From contig NC_043741.1 of NCBI RefSeq assembly GCF_004337985.1, positions 1,988,269 to 2,052,268 on the forward strand: a DNA stretch of 64,000 nucleotides, written 5' to 3'. This DNA comes from Pyricularia pennisetigena. Lineage: Eukaryota; Ascomycota; Sordariomycetes; Magnaporthales; Pyriculariaceae. The notes under the pieces are model-generated. The model had not been told where the DNA came from, made no database searches, and was given only the letters and a program-made list of their open reading frames with translations. Both the position numbers and the translations under genes were made by a program. Positions within the stretch are counted from its first letter, which is position 1, and each line of letters opens with the position of its first letter. Of this stretch, positions 11,718-23,400 are shown piece after piece.

Positions 11718-13103
11718 ATGTCTCTCATCAACGTCCGCCGCGACAACAAGGATGTCTTCTATCGTTACAAGATGGAGCGCCTGCAGACCAAGATCGAGGG
11801 TAAAGGCAACGGCATCAAGACCGTTGTTGTCAACCTCACGAGCGTCGCCCAGTCTCTCGCTCGTCCTGGAGCCTACCTTATCAAGTACTTTGGCTTTGAG
11901 CTCGGTGCCCAGACCAACATTGATCCCGCCGACGACCGTTGGATCATCAACGGAGCTCACGATGCTGCCAAGCTCCAGGACTACCTCGACGGGTTCATCA
12001 ACAAGTTTGTTCTTTGCAAGAAGTGCAAGAACCCCGAGACCGATGTCATCATCAAGGACGGCAACATCAGCCTGGACTGCAAGGCTTGCGGTGCCCGCTC
12101 AGACGTCGATCTTCGTTTGAAGCTCAGCGGCTTCATCCTGAAGAACGTGCCCAAGAAGACCAAGAAGGACAAGGCTGAGCGCAAGGCCGCCCGCAAGGCC
12201 AAGCAGAACGGCACGGCCAAGGATGGCGAAGGCAGCGGTGAGGATCACTCCCCCGACGGCTCTGGCAAGGAGAACGGTGACAAGAACGGCCACAATGGCG
12301 CCGATGATGGCAGCGATGACGACGATGCTCTCACTCGCAAGATCAAGAGCGAGGCCAAGGAGATCTCCTCTAACGGAGGTGGCAAGGCTGACGATGATGA
12401 GTGGGCCGTCGACATGAGCGCTGAGGCCGTCAAGGCCCGTCAGCAATCGCTTCCTGGCGAGTTCAAGCAGAAGCTCAACATCAATGGCGAAGATGAGGAT
12501 GAGGATGGCGAGGGAGGCAACAGCGTCTACGACCAGCTCGGAACCTGGATCCTGGACCAGGCTGCCGAGAAGGGCAACATCGACAAGGTTGACGACATTG
12601 CCATCTACGTCAAGGCCAAGGAGTTTGGCATTGAGACCAAGCATCGTACTGTTTTGGTGCTCGTCCAGACTCTTTTCAACGAGAACATCTGTGCACAGAT
12701 CACCAAGCGTGCCGGCATGCTCAAGCAGGTGTGTAACGAATCCGGGTCGACGTCTCATTGTGACTGACAAAATCCCCTCCGCCTGGTGGAATATACATGA
12801 CTAACCAACCCTGCGCAGATCGTCACTTCTGACCGCCATGAGAAGGCCCTCTTGGGTGGTACCGAGAGACTCATTGGCCAGCTTGGTAAGGAGAAGCCCG
12901 AGATGTTTGACAAGATTGTCAAGATTCTCCAGCTGTACTACCACCACGACCTCATCTCCGAAGAAGTCGTCACCAAGTGGGGTACACACGCCAGCAAGAA
13001 GTACGTGGACCTGTCCACATCCAAGAAGGTCCGCAAGTCGGCTGAGCCTTTCTTGAACTGGCTTGCTGAGGCTGAAGAGGAGGACTCTGACGACGACGAG
13101 TAA
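11718..13103 (+). CDS. TIF5: Translation initiation factor eIF5
   Basis: eIF5 is the GTPase-activating protein for eIF2 in the 43S/48S complex and helps fix start-codon choice. Exons 11718-12728 and 12819-13103 join to 431 residues. The N-terminal domain has the invariant MSLINVRRD start and an arginine at residue 15 in the GAP-critical position. It is followed by a four-Cys zinc ribbon (CKKC...CKAC, about residues 103-128). A Lys-rich linker and an acidic Asp/Glu stretch follow (about 150-275). The C-terminal W2/MIF4G-like domain (about 275-425) ends with the expected aromatic/acidic boxes and an acidic tail DSDDDE. The start codon has A at -3, a good context. Nothing is missing compared with yeast Tif5 (405 aa). 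Confidence 0.97.
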
Positions 13104-14093
13104 ATGGAGATTTTGTAAGAGTGACTAAAAGGTCGTGACAATTCTGCAGCACAAGTCCGAAAGCTTGGTGTGATTTTGTTCAAAATGGAATTAAAATTTT
13201 TGCCTAGTTGCCTCTACTTTGGATTTGGTTGCACCTTTATCATCACCACGCTCTTTTCGTCCCAGGCTTTTCGATCCCATGTCGGGAGGCTCAGTAAAAT
13301 TCGTGCCAGTTTGAGAACTTTGTTGCTGTTTACACTATGGATGTCTTGCTTCTTTTGGCGAAGCTCGTCCAGCCAAGTGCAGCGGTGATATGGATAGCTG
13401 AAGAGACAATGATATTTAAGTTCTTGTGTTATATATTACCATTCATGGTGAAAATTGGTGAACCGCGCGGTCGTCCTTTCTGCGCGGTATATGATCAGCT
13501 TAGTGGTGTAACTGTGCACATATCTGCCCAGGTATTAGGGGTTTTTATTGATCAAGGTGTAAAATGAACGCTCGATTACTGAAGGGAAANNNNNNNNNNN
13601 NNNNNNNNNNNNNNNNNNNNNNNNNNNNNNNNNNNNNNNNNNNNCACTGCAAGCTCTGTTCGATATTGCCAGTAACTGACACCCAGGAGCAAGTCCTCCA
13701 GTTCCAGGGACAGGGGACTCAGACCGATGCGTTGCCATCGTTTTCCCTTCTCGAGTTCGGGATCCTAGTCGCATATAACCTGACAGTCCGAAGTAGCATT
13801 TCTCCGACAAAGGGACTGGCTTGCCCATTTTCTGGTAATACATATCCTCTTGAACTGTGCCGAGCTGCGAAGAAAAGAAACGAATCAAAATTGGACAGGT
13901 GATGCGGAGCACGAAATCTTGGAATATGGTTGAAGATGGCACGCAGGAGCAGATAAAAAAGATATAAAAAAAGAATAGTGTGTCAACGTGCCCAAGGTTG
14001 TAACAATTAAATACAACAGGAATGATGAACTATATTCGAGATGCCATGACACCTGGCACGGAAAGACTGGCGGCTCGCCAGCTGGCTTACACA
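13104..14093. other. Convergent 3' region of eIF5 and Noc2 with assembly gap
   Basis: This lies between two convergent genes and should hold both 3' UTRs. No gene is seen. A 55-N gap sits inside, so the true length is unknown. Confidence 0.6.
13590..13644. other. Assembly gap (55 N)
   Basis: An unbroken run of 55 N. Open frames crossing it are artefacts. Missing sequence could be a repeat that the assembler did not resolve. Confidence 0.98.
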
Positions 14094-16493
14094 CTATTGA
14101 TCTTCCTCGTCATCAACAAGGTCCTCGTCTTCGTCATCGTCGTCATCCACGTCCTCGTCGGAATCCTCATCGTCCTCCACATCCTCTTCCTCATCGTCGT
14201 CTTGGTCATCATCCTCCTGGTCGTCCAGCTCGGCGTTCTTGGCCTCTTCCTCCTCTTCCTTGCGCTTCTTGTCCTCCTCCCGTCTGGCCTCTTCTAGCTG
14301 CCTCGCCCTCTCGGCCCGGATCTTGCGCTGCGACACGACAAAGGCGCCAACCGGCGTTTTCTCCCAGTCAAAGTCTTTGAGGAAGGCGGCCACCTGCGAC
14401 CGGTCCCGGGGTGCAAAGTCGACCTTGGATCGCCTCTCCTCGATGAACTTGGCGTTGGCCTCGAGCTTCTGCACGAGCAGTACGACCGCCGATACGACCT
14501 TGTTGTTGTTGTTGCCCGAGCCCTTCTTGCGGGAATCCTTGACCCAACGCTTCAGGTTCACGAGCACGGGAAGGGCAAACTCTGGGAACGCAATGTTTGT
14601 CGACCAGAGCGCGAAATATTCCGCCATGAGCTCAACGACCTGATCACCTACGCCATCCTGGTACACTCGGGTGCGCAGGTGGGACTTGGGGGCTTTGTAG
14701 TTGACGGCAAAGTCGAGCTGCGTCAACGTCGAGGCCTTGGGAGGTTTCCTCATCTCGGCGGACTGGAGGACCTCGAGGAGCGGCGATGCTAGTGGGATGT
14801 AGGTTCCCGTGGCACGGCTAAGTCGGAGGAGCGAGCGTATCAAGAGAAAGCGAAGGGGGAAGTAGGTTGCAGTGGGAATGAGGCGCATGGCGCCCAGCGT
14901 GACCTGCACAAGCGGATAAACGAGCAGCTTCAGCTGGCTTTCACGGCCGGCCTCGGCCTCAGCCAGAGAGCTGCAGTGCTCCGAGAGGACACACGACCAA
15001 AAGTCCAATGAGTGGACGTATTGCCAGTTGTAAACAGCACGGTAGGCATCATTCTGGTTGTGAACTATGCTGTTGCGCAGGTGGATAGCCAGTTGCCTGA
15101 TGAAGCTGAAAGCCGTGGTGTAGCCTATTGACTGGTCGACTCCCCACAGACCGGCGGCCGAGTTCTTCATCAGGTTGATGGCCTGGATCGTGTTGTGGTT
15201 GGTGGCCCTACTGCCCTGGACGAGGCCGTGATAAACTGCCTTGAGGAGAGCTTCACGCACGCCCTTGTCACCAATTACCACCAACCTCCTGAGCACCAAG
15301 AAAGCCGTGATCCTTGTCGACTCGCTGCTGCCGTTCTGTGCCCAGAAGTTGACAACAGTCTTGATAAGGGTCTTGAGGAGCTTGCGGAATGAGAGAAGGT
15401 ATGGAAGCAGCGGCGTAAGGGCGGATATGGTCATTTTGAGGGTGCCGTCATCAGAGAGTGTGCGCAGTACGTGTAGGATAGAGGCTGTGTAGTTCTTGAC
15501 CAGGATGGACAGGGTCTTGAACTTTTTGCCCTCGGTCTGCACGTATGTCTTGTGAGCCGCCGACTCCTTGACTGGTATGTGGTGCTGCAAGACCTCGGGT
15601 ATTTGCTTGAGCGCCAGCACCATGACGTCGTGGAAGACCTCTGGACTAGTGATGCTGTATCGTGGTTGCCTCCCATCTTGGTCGGCGTCGAGATGTGCCG
15701 CACTCCTAAACGCCAGCACCACTTGCCTGGCGGCACGTAGCGAGTGAGTCTCTGTCAACAGCTTCTTCCACCTGGCGACTTGCTCCCGAGTAAGCTCGGT
15801 GCCTGATGCGGTCTCGTCTCCAGACTCATCGTCGTCGCCCTGCTTCTTCGTCTTCCTCTTCTTCTTTGGCTGTTCATCGGCCTCCTTCTCCTGGACCTCC
15901 TCGTCCCCGCTGCTCAGAGCATCAACCTCAGCCATGTCCGCATTCTCGTCAAAGTCAAGCGCTTCCGGGTCGTTCTCCTTGAGAAACTGGTAGAACTCGG
16001 GATCCTTCTCAGCAAGCGCGTCCATGGCTTCCTTGGTCATGCCGACATCCTCTTCGAGGTCGTCGTTATCGTCGTCGCTGCTGTCGCTCTCGACGGGTGC
16101 ATCCGGAACCGAGTCGTCCGAGTCGCTTTCTTGCTCGCCGTTTTCTTGTGCCGTGGATGCATCATCCCGTTTTCTCTTGCCGAGCTTCCCCTTCTTGCCC
16201 TTGCCTTGCTTGCCATCCAGTATCTCAAAGCCACCCTTGAAAAAGTCGTCGACGCTCATCTCGCTGACCTTGGCGCCGGGCTTGGCCTTGGCCTTGGGTG
16301 CAGCTGCACCGTCACCACCCTCATTGTCTCCCTTGTAGAAGGCGTCGTCGGCCTTCTTCTTCAGCTGCTTTTTGGCCTGGAGCTGGGTGCGCTGCTTGAT
16401 CTTGGCAGCAGCCTTGCGCTTTTCGATAACACCCTTCAGATGCTTCTTCTCAAACTTCTTGGTAGCCTTGAGGTTCTTTTTTGACGGCGCCAT
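14094..16493 (-). CDS. NOC2: Nucleolar complex protein Noc2 (60S ribosome assembly)
   Basis: Noc2 pairs with Noc1 and then Noc3 to move pre-60S particles from nucleolus to nucleoplasm. The 799-residue frame has no intron. The first 50 residues are a Lys-rich, probably coiled-coil nucleolar-targeting segment. Residues 75-250 are acidic and low complexity, with a conserved MSVDDFFKGGFEIL motif near 79-92. The folded Noc2 domain runs from about 255 to 680, with recognisable blocks such as HNQNDAYRAVYNWQYVHSLDFW. The last 60 residues are almost all Asp/Glu. Length and order match fungal Noc2. It is divergent from Vps28, with about 510 bases between their starts. Confidence 0.95.
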   Translation of the reverse strand: MAPSKKNLKATKKFEKKHLKGVIEKRKAAAKIKQRTQLQAKKQLKKKADDAFYKGDNEGGDGAAAPKAKAKPGAKVSEMSVDDFFKGGFEILDGKQGKGKKGKLGKRKRDDASTAQENGEQESDSDDSVPDAPVESDSSDDDNDDLEEDVGMTKEAMDALAEKDPEFYQFLKENDPEALDFDENADMAEVDALSSGDEEVQEKEADEQPKKKRKTKKQGDDDESGDETASGTELTREQVARWKKLLTETHSLRAARQVVLAFRSAAHLDADQDGRQPRYSITSPEVFHDVMVLALKQIPEVLQHHIPVKESAAHKTYVQTEGKKFKTLSILVKNYTASILHVLRTLSDDGTLKMTISALTPLLPYLLSFRKLLKTLIKTVVNFWAQNGSSESTRITAFLVLRRLVVIGDKGVREALLKAVYHGLVQGSRATNHNTIQAINLMKNSAAGLWGVDQSIGYTTAFSFIRQLAIHLRNSIVHNQNDAYRAVYNWQYVHSLDFWSCVLSEHCSSLAEAEAGRESQLKLLVYPLVQVTLGAMRLIPTATYFPLRFLLIRSLLRLSRATGTYIPLASPLLEVLQSAEMRKPPKASTLTQLDFAVNYKAPKSHLRTRVYQDGVGDQVVELMAEYFALWSTNIAFPEFALPVLVNLKRWVKDSRKKGSGNNNNKVVSAVVLLVQKLEANAKFIEERRSKVDFAPRDRSQVAAFLKDFDWEKTPVGAFVVSQRKIRAERARQLEEARREEDKKRKEEEEEAKNAELDDQEDDDQDDDEEEDVEDDEDSDEDVDDDDDEDEDLVDDEEDQ

Positions 16494-17005
16494 TTTTGCG
16501 ATGGCCTGCGACGTCGCGAGTTATGTATGTGGTTCTTTTTTTCTGCGGGAGCGTTGACTGGGAAAAGGTCAACACCGCGAATTGGATGGCCCTTCTCTCT
16601 GCGCCCGTTGCATGGTCCCCGAATAATTTTTTTTTTTTTTTTTTCTTTGCAAGTTCTTATCGGTGCCTTATCGCTGTAGAAGGTGGGTCCCAAATCCCCG
16701 CCTACATCTCGGCGTCAAACCGTTACAAGCAGGGGTACAGGCCTCAGGGATGCCACCGAGGGGAACTTTTTTTTAGGTGGGGAAGCTCTTTGCTCAAGCT
16801 TGGCTTTGGTCAACCGTCATCGCTCGTGAAAGGCTCGTTGAGCCTCTCAAATCAGGCTGGTGTAAGCAAGCACCTGGAACAGGGCAACCATTTTGATCCT
16901 AGAACTAGCACAAAATGTGACGACGACAATACGCCTACGCTAGTAGCTTCACGTTTCTTGACTTGCTACATCCTCAAAGCCTACAAGAAATAAAAACACC
17001 CCAAG
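16494..17005. promoter_or_regulatory. Divergent promoter region, Noc2 / Vps28
   Basis: A 512-bp space between two divergent start codons, so both promoters must lie here. It holds an 18-T run (16627-16644), equivalent to poly-A on the Noc2 strand. Such dA:dT tracts exclude nucleosomes in fungal promoters. No gene is seen inside. Confidence 0.6.
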
Positions 17006-17872
17006 ATGATACCCAGGCAAGCATACGCGCCGACACCGCACAGCTATGTGCCCAACACGGCAATGTCGGCCACCATCAACCTGGATGAGGAGGTCAAGCT
17101 TGCCGACACGCGCGCCGAACGCGACCTGCAGGACTCACTGGCCGAGATCTTCTCTATCATCGTCACCATTGACGAGCTCGAGAAGGCCTTCCTCAAGGAC
17201 GCCATCCCCGAGGCTGACTACACCGAGATCTGTGAGCGGTCCCTGAAGCAATATCGCTCCATCCTTGCTGATGAGACCGTCGCCGCTGCGTTTGGTGACT
17301 TGGAGGAATTCAAGGCCGAATGGGATGTGAGTCTTTTTTTTTCTTTTTTATTATTTACTTGGATTTCCTCCTGAACCACACTGTCTCGCTGTGCATATGA
17401 ATCGCCGACAGTGTCGACTGACAAGTAACACCATGCACAACAGCTCGAGGTGCCTCGCGCCACGGAGCGCATCAGAGTCGGCATGCCCGCCACGGCGGTG
17501 CAGGCATCCTCCGGCCCGGGGCCCAGCAACAGCCACCGCCAGAGCGGCCTGCAAGGCGCGTCAGGGAACGGCTCGGGCGGCGCGCCGGGAGGTGCGCTCA
17601 TTCTCGAGGCCACGCAGGATTTTATCACCTTCCTCGACGCGCTGCGTCTGGGACTGCTGGCCAAGGATCAGCTGCATCCGCTGCTCACGGATGTGATTCA
17701 GTCGGTCAACAAGGTCACGGACCGTGACTTTGAGAACAGGGGCAAGATTGTGCAGTGGCTAATCACGTTGAATCAGATGAAGGCCACGGAGGAGCTCACG
17801 GATACACAGGCTCGCGAACTGGAGCTTGACATCAACTCGGCTTACCAAGGGTTCAAGAACACTCTCTCCTGA
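17006..17872 (+). CDS. VPS28: Vps28, ESCRT-I subunit
   Basis: Vps28 is the ESCRT-I core subunit that links to ESCRT-II on endosomes for sorting ubiquitinated cargo. Exons 17006-17326 and 17444-17872 join to 249 residues. The N-terminal core helices (about 25-105) carry the conserved DEEVKLADTRAERDLQDSL motif. The four-helix C-terminal domain (about 150-248) carries FLDALRLGLLAKDQLHPLL, VTDRDFENRGKIVQWL and a terminal YQGFKNTLS. A Gly/Ser linker of about 40 residues joins them. The start at 17006 matches the short Pro/Tyr lead of other filamentous-fungal Vps28; a second ATG at 17063 is an alternative. The intron begins with a T-rich stretch right after the donor. Confidence 0.95.
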
Positions 17873-18096
17873 GGAGATGATCTATCGCAGGCACCAAGGC
17901 TCTCTAGGTCTTTTATTTTTTTATTTTTTTTATTTTTTTTTTTAATTTCCTTTCTTTTTTTCTTTTTTTTACGTTGTCCCCGAATGATGGGACCAATGAA
18001 CATATTACGTCGTAGGATGGCGATACTCGACATTGTAAATGTGTACATACATGACGTTGTTTTAATCCTTAAAGTGTATATATACTTGGATCGTTT
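17873..18096. other. Short convergent 3' region, Vps28 / Mdm12
   Basis: Only 224 bases separate two convergent stop codons. 17910-17970 is almost pure T with scattered A. The two 3' UTRs probably overlap as antisense transcripts. Confidence 0.55.
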
Positions 18097-19776
18097 TTAG
18101 ACCAAAAAGGTCCAGAAACTTGGATACACAAATTCCTCCTCGAATATTCTCCTGACCTGCTCGAGAATAAACTTCTCCACCTTGCCTACATTCTTCAGAC
18201 TTTGCTTGCCGCCCTCGCGCTGTCCAATCTCACTCTCAACCCTGATCTCCTGCAACAAACCTCCCATCCTGGTGTTGCTGCTGGCCCTTTCATCCGCCCC
18301 GGGAGCAGCACCGGCACCAGCAGACGGAGTCAACGTGGTGGCGGCACCTTGGGGCGTTGTCGCTGCCGAGGCAGAAGAAGAAGAAGAAGAAGCTGCCGCT
18401 GCCGCCCCGCCAGACGCGTCTCCATAGTCATCACCGTCGCCGGCCTCCTTGCCGCTGGCGCTGCCAACCGCCGCCAAGGCGTCCTCGGGGCTCAGGAAGC
18501 AAAAGTGCACCCGCTTCCGGATGTGCGCGACCACGCCGACGCCGTCAAAGGTCAAGCCGGTGATGCTTAGGCGCACGGGGATGCCGACGAAGCTCGGCAT
18601 CGGGTAGTCGAGCAGTATGTCGGCCGTGAGCAGCAGCTTGACGTCGCCCGCGTACTTGATGCGGAATACGGCCTGCATGTCCTCGATGCGCCGCTCGCGG
18701 TACTTTGCCCGGTCAGACGAATCGCTCTCGTTTTGCTCATTACCAGCCGCCGAAGACGCGCCGTTGCCGTCGTCACCGCCTCCTCCGTCTTCCTGGGCCG
18801 TAGTAGACATGGCCGTCGTCAGGTCGCGCGTCGGCGGCCGCGACGTGCCGACGCTGGTGGGGGCCAGGGTGCTGACGCTGTGCTTCTCCCGCAGCGTCTG
18901 CTGTCCGCCACGCAGAAAGGACGTCGGGGTCAGGCGGCCGCCACCCGGGTGGAGATCTGCGTTGGAGACGGTGGAGCTGTTGCGGCTGTGCGAGGGCGTG
19001 AAGCCCTCGCCGTCGAGGCCCTGGGACGCGGCCGCTAGCGACCGCCTCCGCCCGCTGCCCCTCCCGCTGGTGCGCAGGCCGTTCCACTGCGGAGGCCCGC
19101 CGAGCTGCGCACCGGCGACGGCGGCCAGCGGCGTCTGGGTGCCCGACAGGCCCGACGAGGCCAGGTGCGAGTGGAAGTAGGAAAAGTTGGACGTGCCGCC
19201 CGACAGGATGCCGGGCGTGGAGACGCCGAGAAACGGCGACGTCAGGTCCTGCGGCGGCGCCTCGCCTCGCACCCGCGTGTTGATGTTGATGGCGCTTTTC
19301 GTCGGCGTCTGCGGCGGTCCTGCGGGCCTCCCTGCTGGACCTCTCACCCCGCCGCCGCCCCCGCCGCCGATGACGCTGCTACTGCTGCTGCTGCCGGCGA
19401 TTCTGTCCATCTTGTTCATGGCGTCCCCCCGCTGTCCACCGTAAAGCCCATTGTCCCCCGACCGCGCAGGAGACGCAGCCGCCTGGCTGGGCCGTTCCTC
19501 ATAGTCCTGGGTTTCCTCGACGTCCTCATCCTCTTCGTCGTCGTAATCCACATCCGGATCCTCCTCGTAAAAGTCTGGCAGCGGATCCGTAATGTCCTTG
19601 AGCTCAAGCTCGGGCGGTATGGCGCCAAATTGAAAGTCATGAACCGTGACCGACTTGATGAAGCGTGGCAGCGGCACCGTCTGAAACTTGGAGTGGATGA
19701 AATCCCGGATGCGGTGTGCCAGCTCGTCGCCGTCCGGGCCCGTCGTCAGCGTCTCCCAGTTGAGCTCGATTGACAT
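18097..19776 (-). CDS. MDM12: Mdm12, ERMES complex subunit
   Basis: Mdm12 is a lipid-binding subunit of the ER-mitochondria encounter structure, working with Mmm1, Mdm34 and Mdm10 in phospholipid transfer. The frame is 559 residues with no intron. The SMP lipid-binding domain is split. The N-terminal part (1-75) has the invariant [10 protein letters not shown] start and [23 protein letters not shown]. The main part (about 365-440) has [21 protein letters not shown] and [13 protein letters not shown]. The closing helices (about 510-559) end in [14 protein letters not shown]. Between them are two low-complexity insertions: one of about 280 residues rich in Gly/Ser/Pro and Asp/Glu, one of about 70 rich in Ala/Ser. 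These make it about twice the length of yeast Mdm12 (271 aa). Such insertions are usual in filamentous fungi. Confidence 0.95.
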   Translation of the reverse strand: MSIELNWETLTTGPDGDELAHRIRDFIHSKFQTVPLPRFIKSVTVHDFQFGAIPPELELKDITDPLPDFYEEDPDVDYDDEEDEDVEETQDYEERPSQAAASPARSGDNGLYGGQRGDAMNKMDRIAGSSSSSSVIGGGGGGGVRGPAGRPAGPPQTPTKSAININTRVRGEAPPQDLTSPFLGVSTPGILSGGTSNFSYFHSHLASSGLSGTQTPLAAVAGAQLGGPPQWNGLRTSGRGSGRRRSLAAASQGLDGEGFTPSHSRNSSTVSNADLHPGGGRLTPTSFLRGGQQTLREKHSVSTLAPTSVGTSRPPTRDLTTAMSTTAQEDGGGGDDGNGASSAAGNEQNESDSSDRAKYRERRIEDMQAVFRIKYAGDVKLLLTADILLDYPMPSFVGIPVRLSITGLTFDGVGVVAHIRKRVHFCFLSPEDALAAVGSASGKEAGDGDDYGDASGGAAAAASSSSSSASAATTPQGAATTLTPSAGAGAAPGADERASSNTRMGGLLQEIRVESEIGQREGGKQSLKNVGKVEKFILEQVRRIFEEEFVYPSFWTFLV

Positions 19777-20476
19777 TTGGGCATCAGCAGGCCAGTGGGG
19801 TTTTTGTGTAGGGGTTTTCAGGTGAACAGCCGAGCTGCGTGGGATTTATATGATTATGCTATTTGTGAGTACCAGGTAATTAAATTGCAGTGCAGCTGTC
19901 TGGTTTTGTAAGATATGTGTCATGCATTCTTCCGATTTTTATGTTTGTTGAGTATTCCTCCTTCGCTGTGCCGCTAAGACTGTGCTGTACGACTTGCCCG
20001 CTGCCCCAGCGCTCCAGGCGCTGAAAAGCCTACCATTACGGGCAAGCACGCTGCTCCACCACACCTTGTGTCAAACGCCGACAACAAATTTAAGAATACG
20101 AGCAAACTAACATCATTCCTCAGGCGACTTACACAGATTTCAATAGACTGACAGGGGACTCATGATCAATGACTACTGTAGCATCTACAACGTAAACCAA
20201 GTTACTCATGACGTAAAAAAATACAATCAATGCCAGCGCCGCGCTGTTCCACCAATGATTTCCTTTACTCCAGCGCCGTGCAGGCAACAAACAACAAGTG
20301 ACCAACGTCAACTGACGCCGTTTGAAGAATTATTACATTGCAGACATCAACCAGTCGTCCAATGATCATCCTATATCCATATCGTCTCCCTTTCACCACT
20401 AGAGTTACTCATCCCTGTGTCCGGAATAGGCTACCTCCAACTCCTTGGTGGCTGTGACCGGCTCGGTCGTGGGTTC
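19777..20476. other. Intergenic: Mdm12 promoter and Fab1 3' region
   Basis: 700 bases without a gene. The left part must hold the Mdm12 promoter and the right part the Fab1 3' UTR (both genes run leftward). Nothing else is recognised. Confidence 0.6.
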
Positions 20477-23400
20477 CTAGTCCGCAACATCCTCAAACCT
20501 CGTCGTTCTCCCACTCCCGTGACCCGACATCATCACGCTATTTCCAAACTGGTGCCAGCAGTTTGGCGCCTGCAGGATATACCGCGCCATGGCCTCTCGG
20601 AATCTCGACTTGTACTCCTTGGGACTCGTCACTGTCGGTCTGTTGCGCCCGCCACCTGCGAACCCGCGGTCCTTGATCCACGACTCAAGCTTCTTGTCCC
20701 AGGTGTAAGTTCGGATGCAGTCGATGATGCCCACCACCAATTCTTTTCGTGCCTCGTCCACGGCAACCATAAGGGAATAGTCCATCACGTTTTGCCGCGC
20801 CAGGAAAAGTGTGTCATTCCAGACAGACGCGCTCAGTATCTTTTTGGAGTGTTCCCTTGCGAATAGGGGCGACTCGTAGATGTATTCAACCATATTCTCG
20901 TCAAGCAGCACCTCGTTCTGCTCGCCTGTCGATTGTATCTTGCGGTTGCGCATCGATCCCTTCAGATCAAAGATCCGATCAGGCGACCGGTCGTAGAAGA
21001 GATTTTCCATGACCAGGAGATCCAGTTTGATTTCAATGTTGGTCATAGGATTCTTTATGATGATCTGAAAGAAACCCAGCATCTTGGCAATCACCGATGG
21101 CAGGTCATGGAACAGTGCCTCAGCCATGATGTTGAAATATGAAGGTGCAAACTTGAGAAAGGCTTGCGTCTCAATTGGCGACAGTGACTGAAAAGCAACA
21201 AGAGTTGTATTAGCCTTTTTCTTTTCTTCAAGGTATAGATCGGCATGTTGGATGCGCGAGAAGAGCGGGAATCAAACCAAGAAATTAGTTCGAAATGCCT
21301 TACCTTCATGACTAGACGATCATCCAGGGTCTTGAGAAACACAGACCTCGTCTTTCCACCCCGCGAGTCCCACTTGAGGCAGCGAGATAGAGACTCGATG
21401 ATACGGTCCGCTACGTTGCACTTGCGCCGTAACGCGTCGAACTGCTCGGCGTAAAAGATCTTGCAGAGCAGCTTGGCAGAGCCCTCAGTGAATTGATACT
21501 TGAGATGTGTGCCCGTAGACCGCTTCAGGCTCTTCTCAAGCTCTGCTTCGTCTGTGAAGATATCGGTAGCAGTGTCTGAAATGGCGGCAGCCGGGTCCGA
21601 GTCCATCACCACAGTGGCATCGTCGGAGACTGTAACGTCGATATCCTCGGATGTGTCTGGCCTTCGGGTCGGAGAAGTCTTCCACGAGCGCCGGATATCG
21701 GCCAGCTTGGCCTGATAATCCGTCGAGCTGAGAGCGAAAGCAATCAGCGAGCTGGGTTCGTCCTCCCGCACGACCACGTCCGAATCGATGAAAATGTGGT
21801 CCGTCGCATTGAAAGGGTATTCCAGCGGCGACCACCCACTAGCGGACCTCTCTGCCCAAAAGTTGGTGAGCATCTTCATGAGGCTTGTCTTGGTGTTCTT
21901 GGGCATGTCATCGCTTGGTTCATCCGGCATCAAAATGTCATCCAGCAACGAAGACTGGTCGGCGTCACTGCAACCTTCATCATCCGAACCCGTCTGACTT
22001 TCGCCTGGTCGAGTATCTTCTAACTCTCCTTGAACCGAGCCTGTGTCGATCTGAGACGCCCCGGTCTCAGGCGTAACCTCCTCTGAAGATCTCTCTGTAG
22101 CTTGCTCGGGGACCCTGGCAGTCGATTCTGACGGCTTTTCAGGTTGCTCTTTGGGGACAACTGTGGGTGACACTGCTCTGGGCCCCTCGTTCCCTTGTTC
22201 CTCCTCGTTCCCAAGCTCCTTCACAGCCTGGTCAACATCTTGATACACCTCCACAGTTGCCTTGGTAGATGTACGTGGCAAAAAGGCTCGCGAGTAGTGC
22301 ATCTTGGCAGCGCGCTGCTTGCGATCTTTCATCCGCTCTTTCTCAAATTCGCGACTGAGCTGCTCGAAATGCTTGGCCAGAACCGACACACGAGAGTCCT
22401 TCTTCTTACCGTGGACGTAGCGAGGAATAGAAGACTGGCCAGGCTTCCTATGAACCTTTAAAGCACTAATCCCCAAGCGGTCCGAGAGTTTCTTCTCGCT
22501 CTTAGTGGAACCCTCCGTCGGGACGCGGGAAAGCTCAGACCCTATGCTGGACTCGTTGGCCTTGGGTTCTAGGAGCACCGGTGATTTTGTAATTCCCGAA
22601 GGCATTCGAGTGAACGGGAGAGATGATTGCGACAACGCTCTGACCATCGGGGGAGACACAGTCAGTCCCGCTCTACGAGGTGACCCGCGCTCCATGACAT
22701 ATTTCTGCTGATCAGCCTGGGCTTGAGCGGCTGCTGCAACCACTTTGCTTGTCTCCCCTGAAAGAGTACGGAAATCTTTTCTGAGCTGCTCAACTTTCAC
22801 TGCGAGAAGAGGCGCGGAATTCGTTGATGTAGAAGATGCCGAGCCTTGAGCAGACTTGGTTTGCGCCTCTGCGGCTTTGGACTCTGCGGCGGGAATTGGG
22901 ACGGCAGGGGTAGGCGTGTTGCTCTCTGAATCGGTGGAGGAACTAGCCTCTCGGCTGGCTCCTCCAACACCCTCTGGGAAGTATGTATCATTTCTGTTCA
23001 GTGGATGAGAGCGTGGAGTAGCTAGATCCAACGGCTCGACGGCGCCGAGTAGTGCATTGACCTGGCGTTGGTCAGCAGCCCCTTCATCGCTGACAGGAAC
23101 AGTTTCCGTTGTTTGTGGCTGGGGATCGCTGGGCGTAACAGTCGTCACAATTGCAACCGCCTCGGTCGGCTGACACTCGGGTTTTTCGTCAAGTTCCTCT
23201 GGTATTGTTGCCTGCGTCGTGGCCAGAGAAGCCTTCTCATCGCCCTCTGAGCCAACCGAGATGATTGATGTGGCATCAGTGGGTAGCGACTCCTTGGAAT
23301 CATTGTCTCCAAACATCTTCTTGAGTTGGATCATAGTGAGCTGCCGGACGTCCTTATCCGACAAGAAGTCGGCCTCAAACTTGGCAAATGCGGCGTCCCA

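Noticed and set aside
12099..12770. 223-codon minus-strand open frame
   Set aside because: Antisense to eIF5; the leucine/valine-rich translation is the mirror of Lys/Asp/Glu codons.
13535..13942. Open frames on both strands crossing the N gap
   Set aside because: They depend on the unknown bases being stop-free and have no familiar content.
19165..19773. 202-codon plus-strand open frame
   Set aside because: Antisense to Mdm12, whose N-terminus is strongly conserved.
21260..21290. Sequence resembling a tRNA B box on the minus strand inside the Fab1 intron
   Set aside because: The invariant C of the T-loop (TTCGA) is replaced by T, and no A box or acceptor stem could be paired around it.
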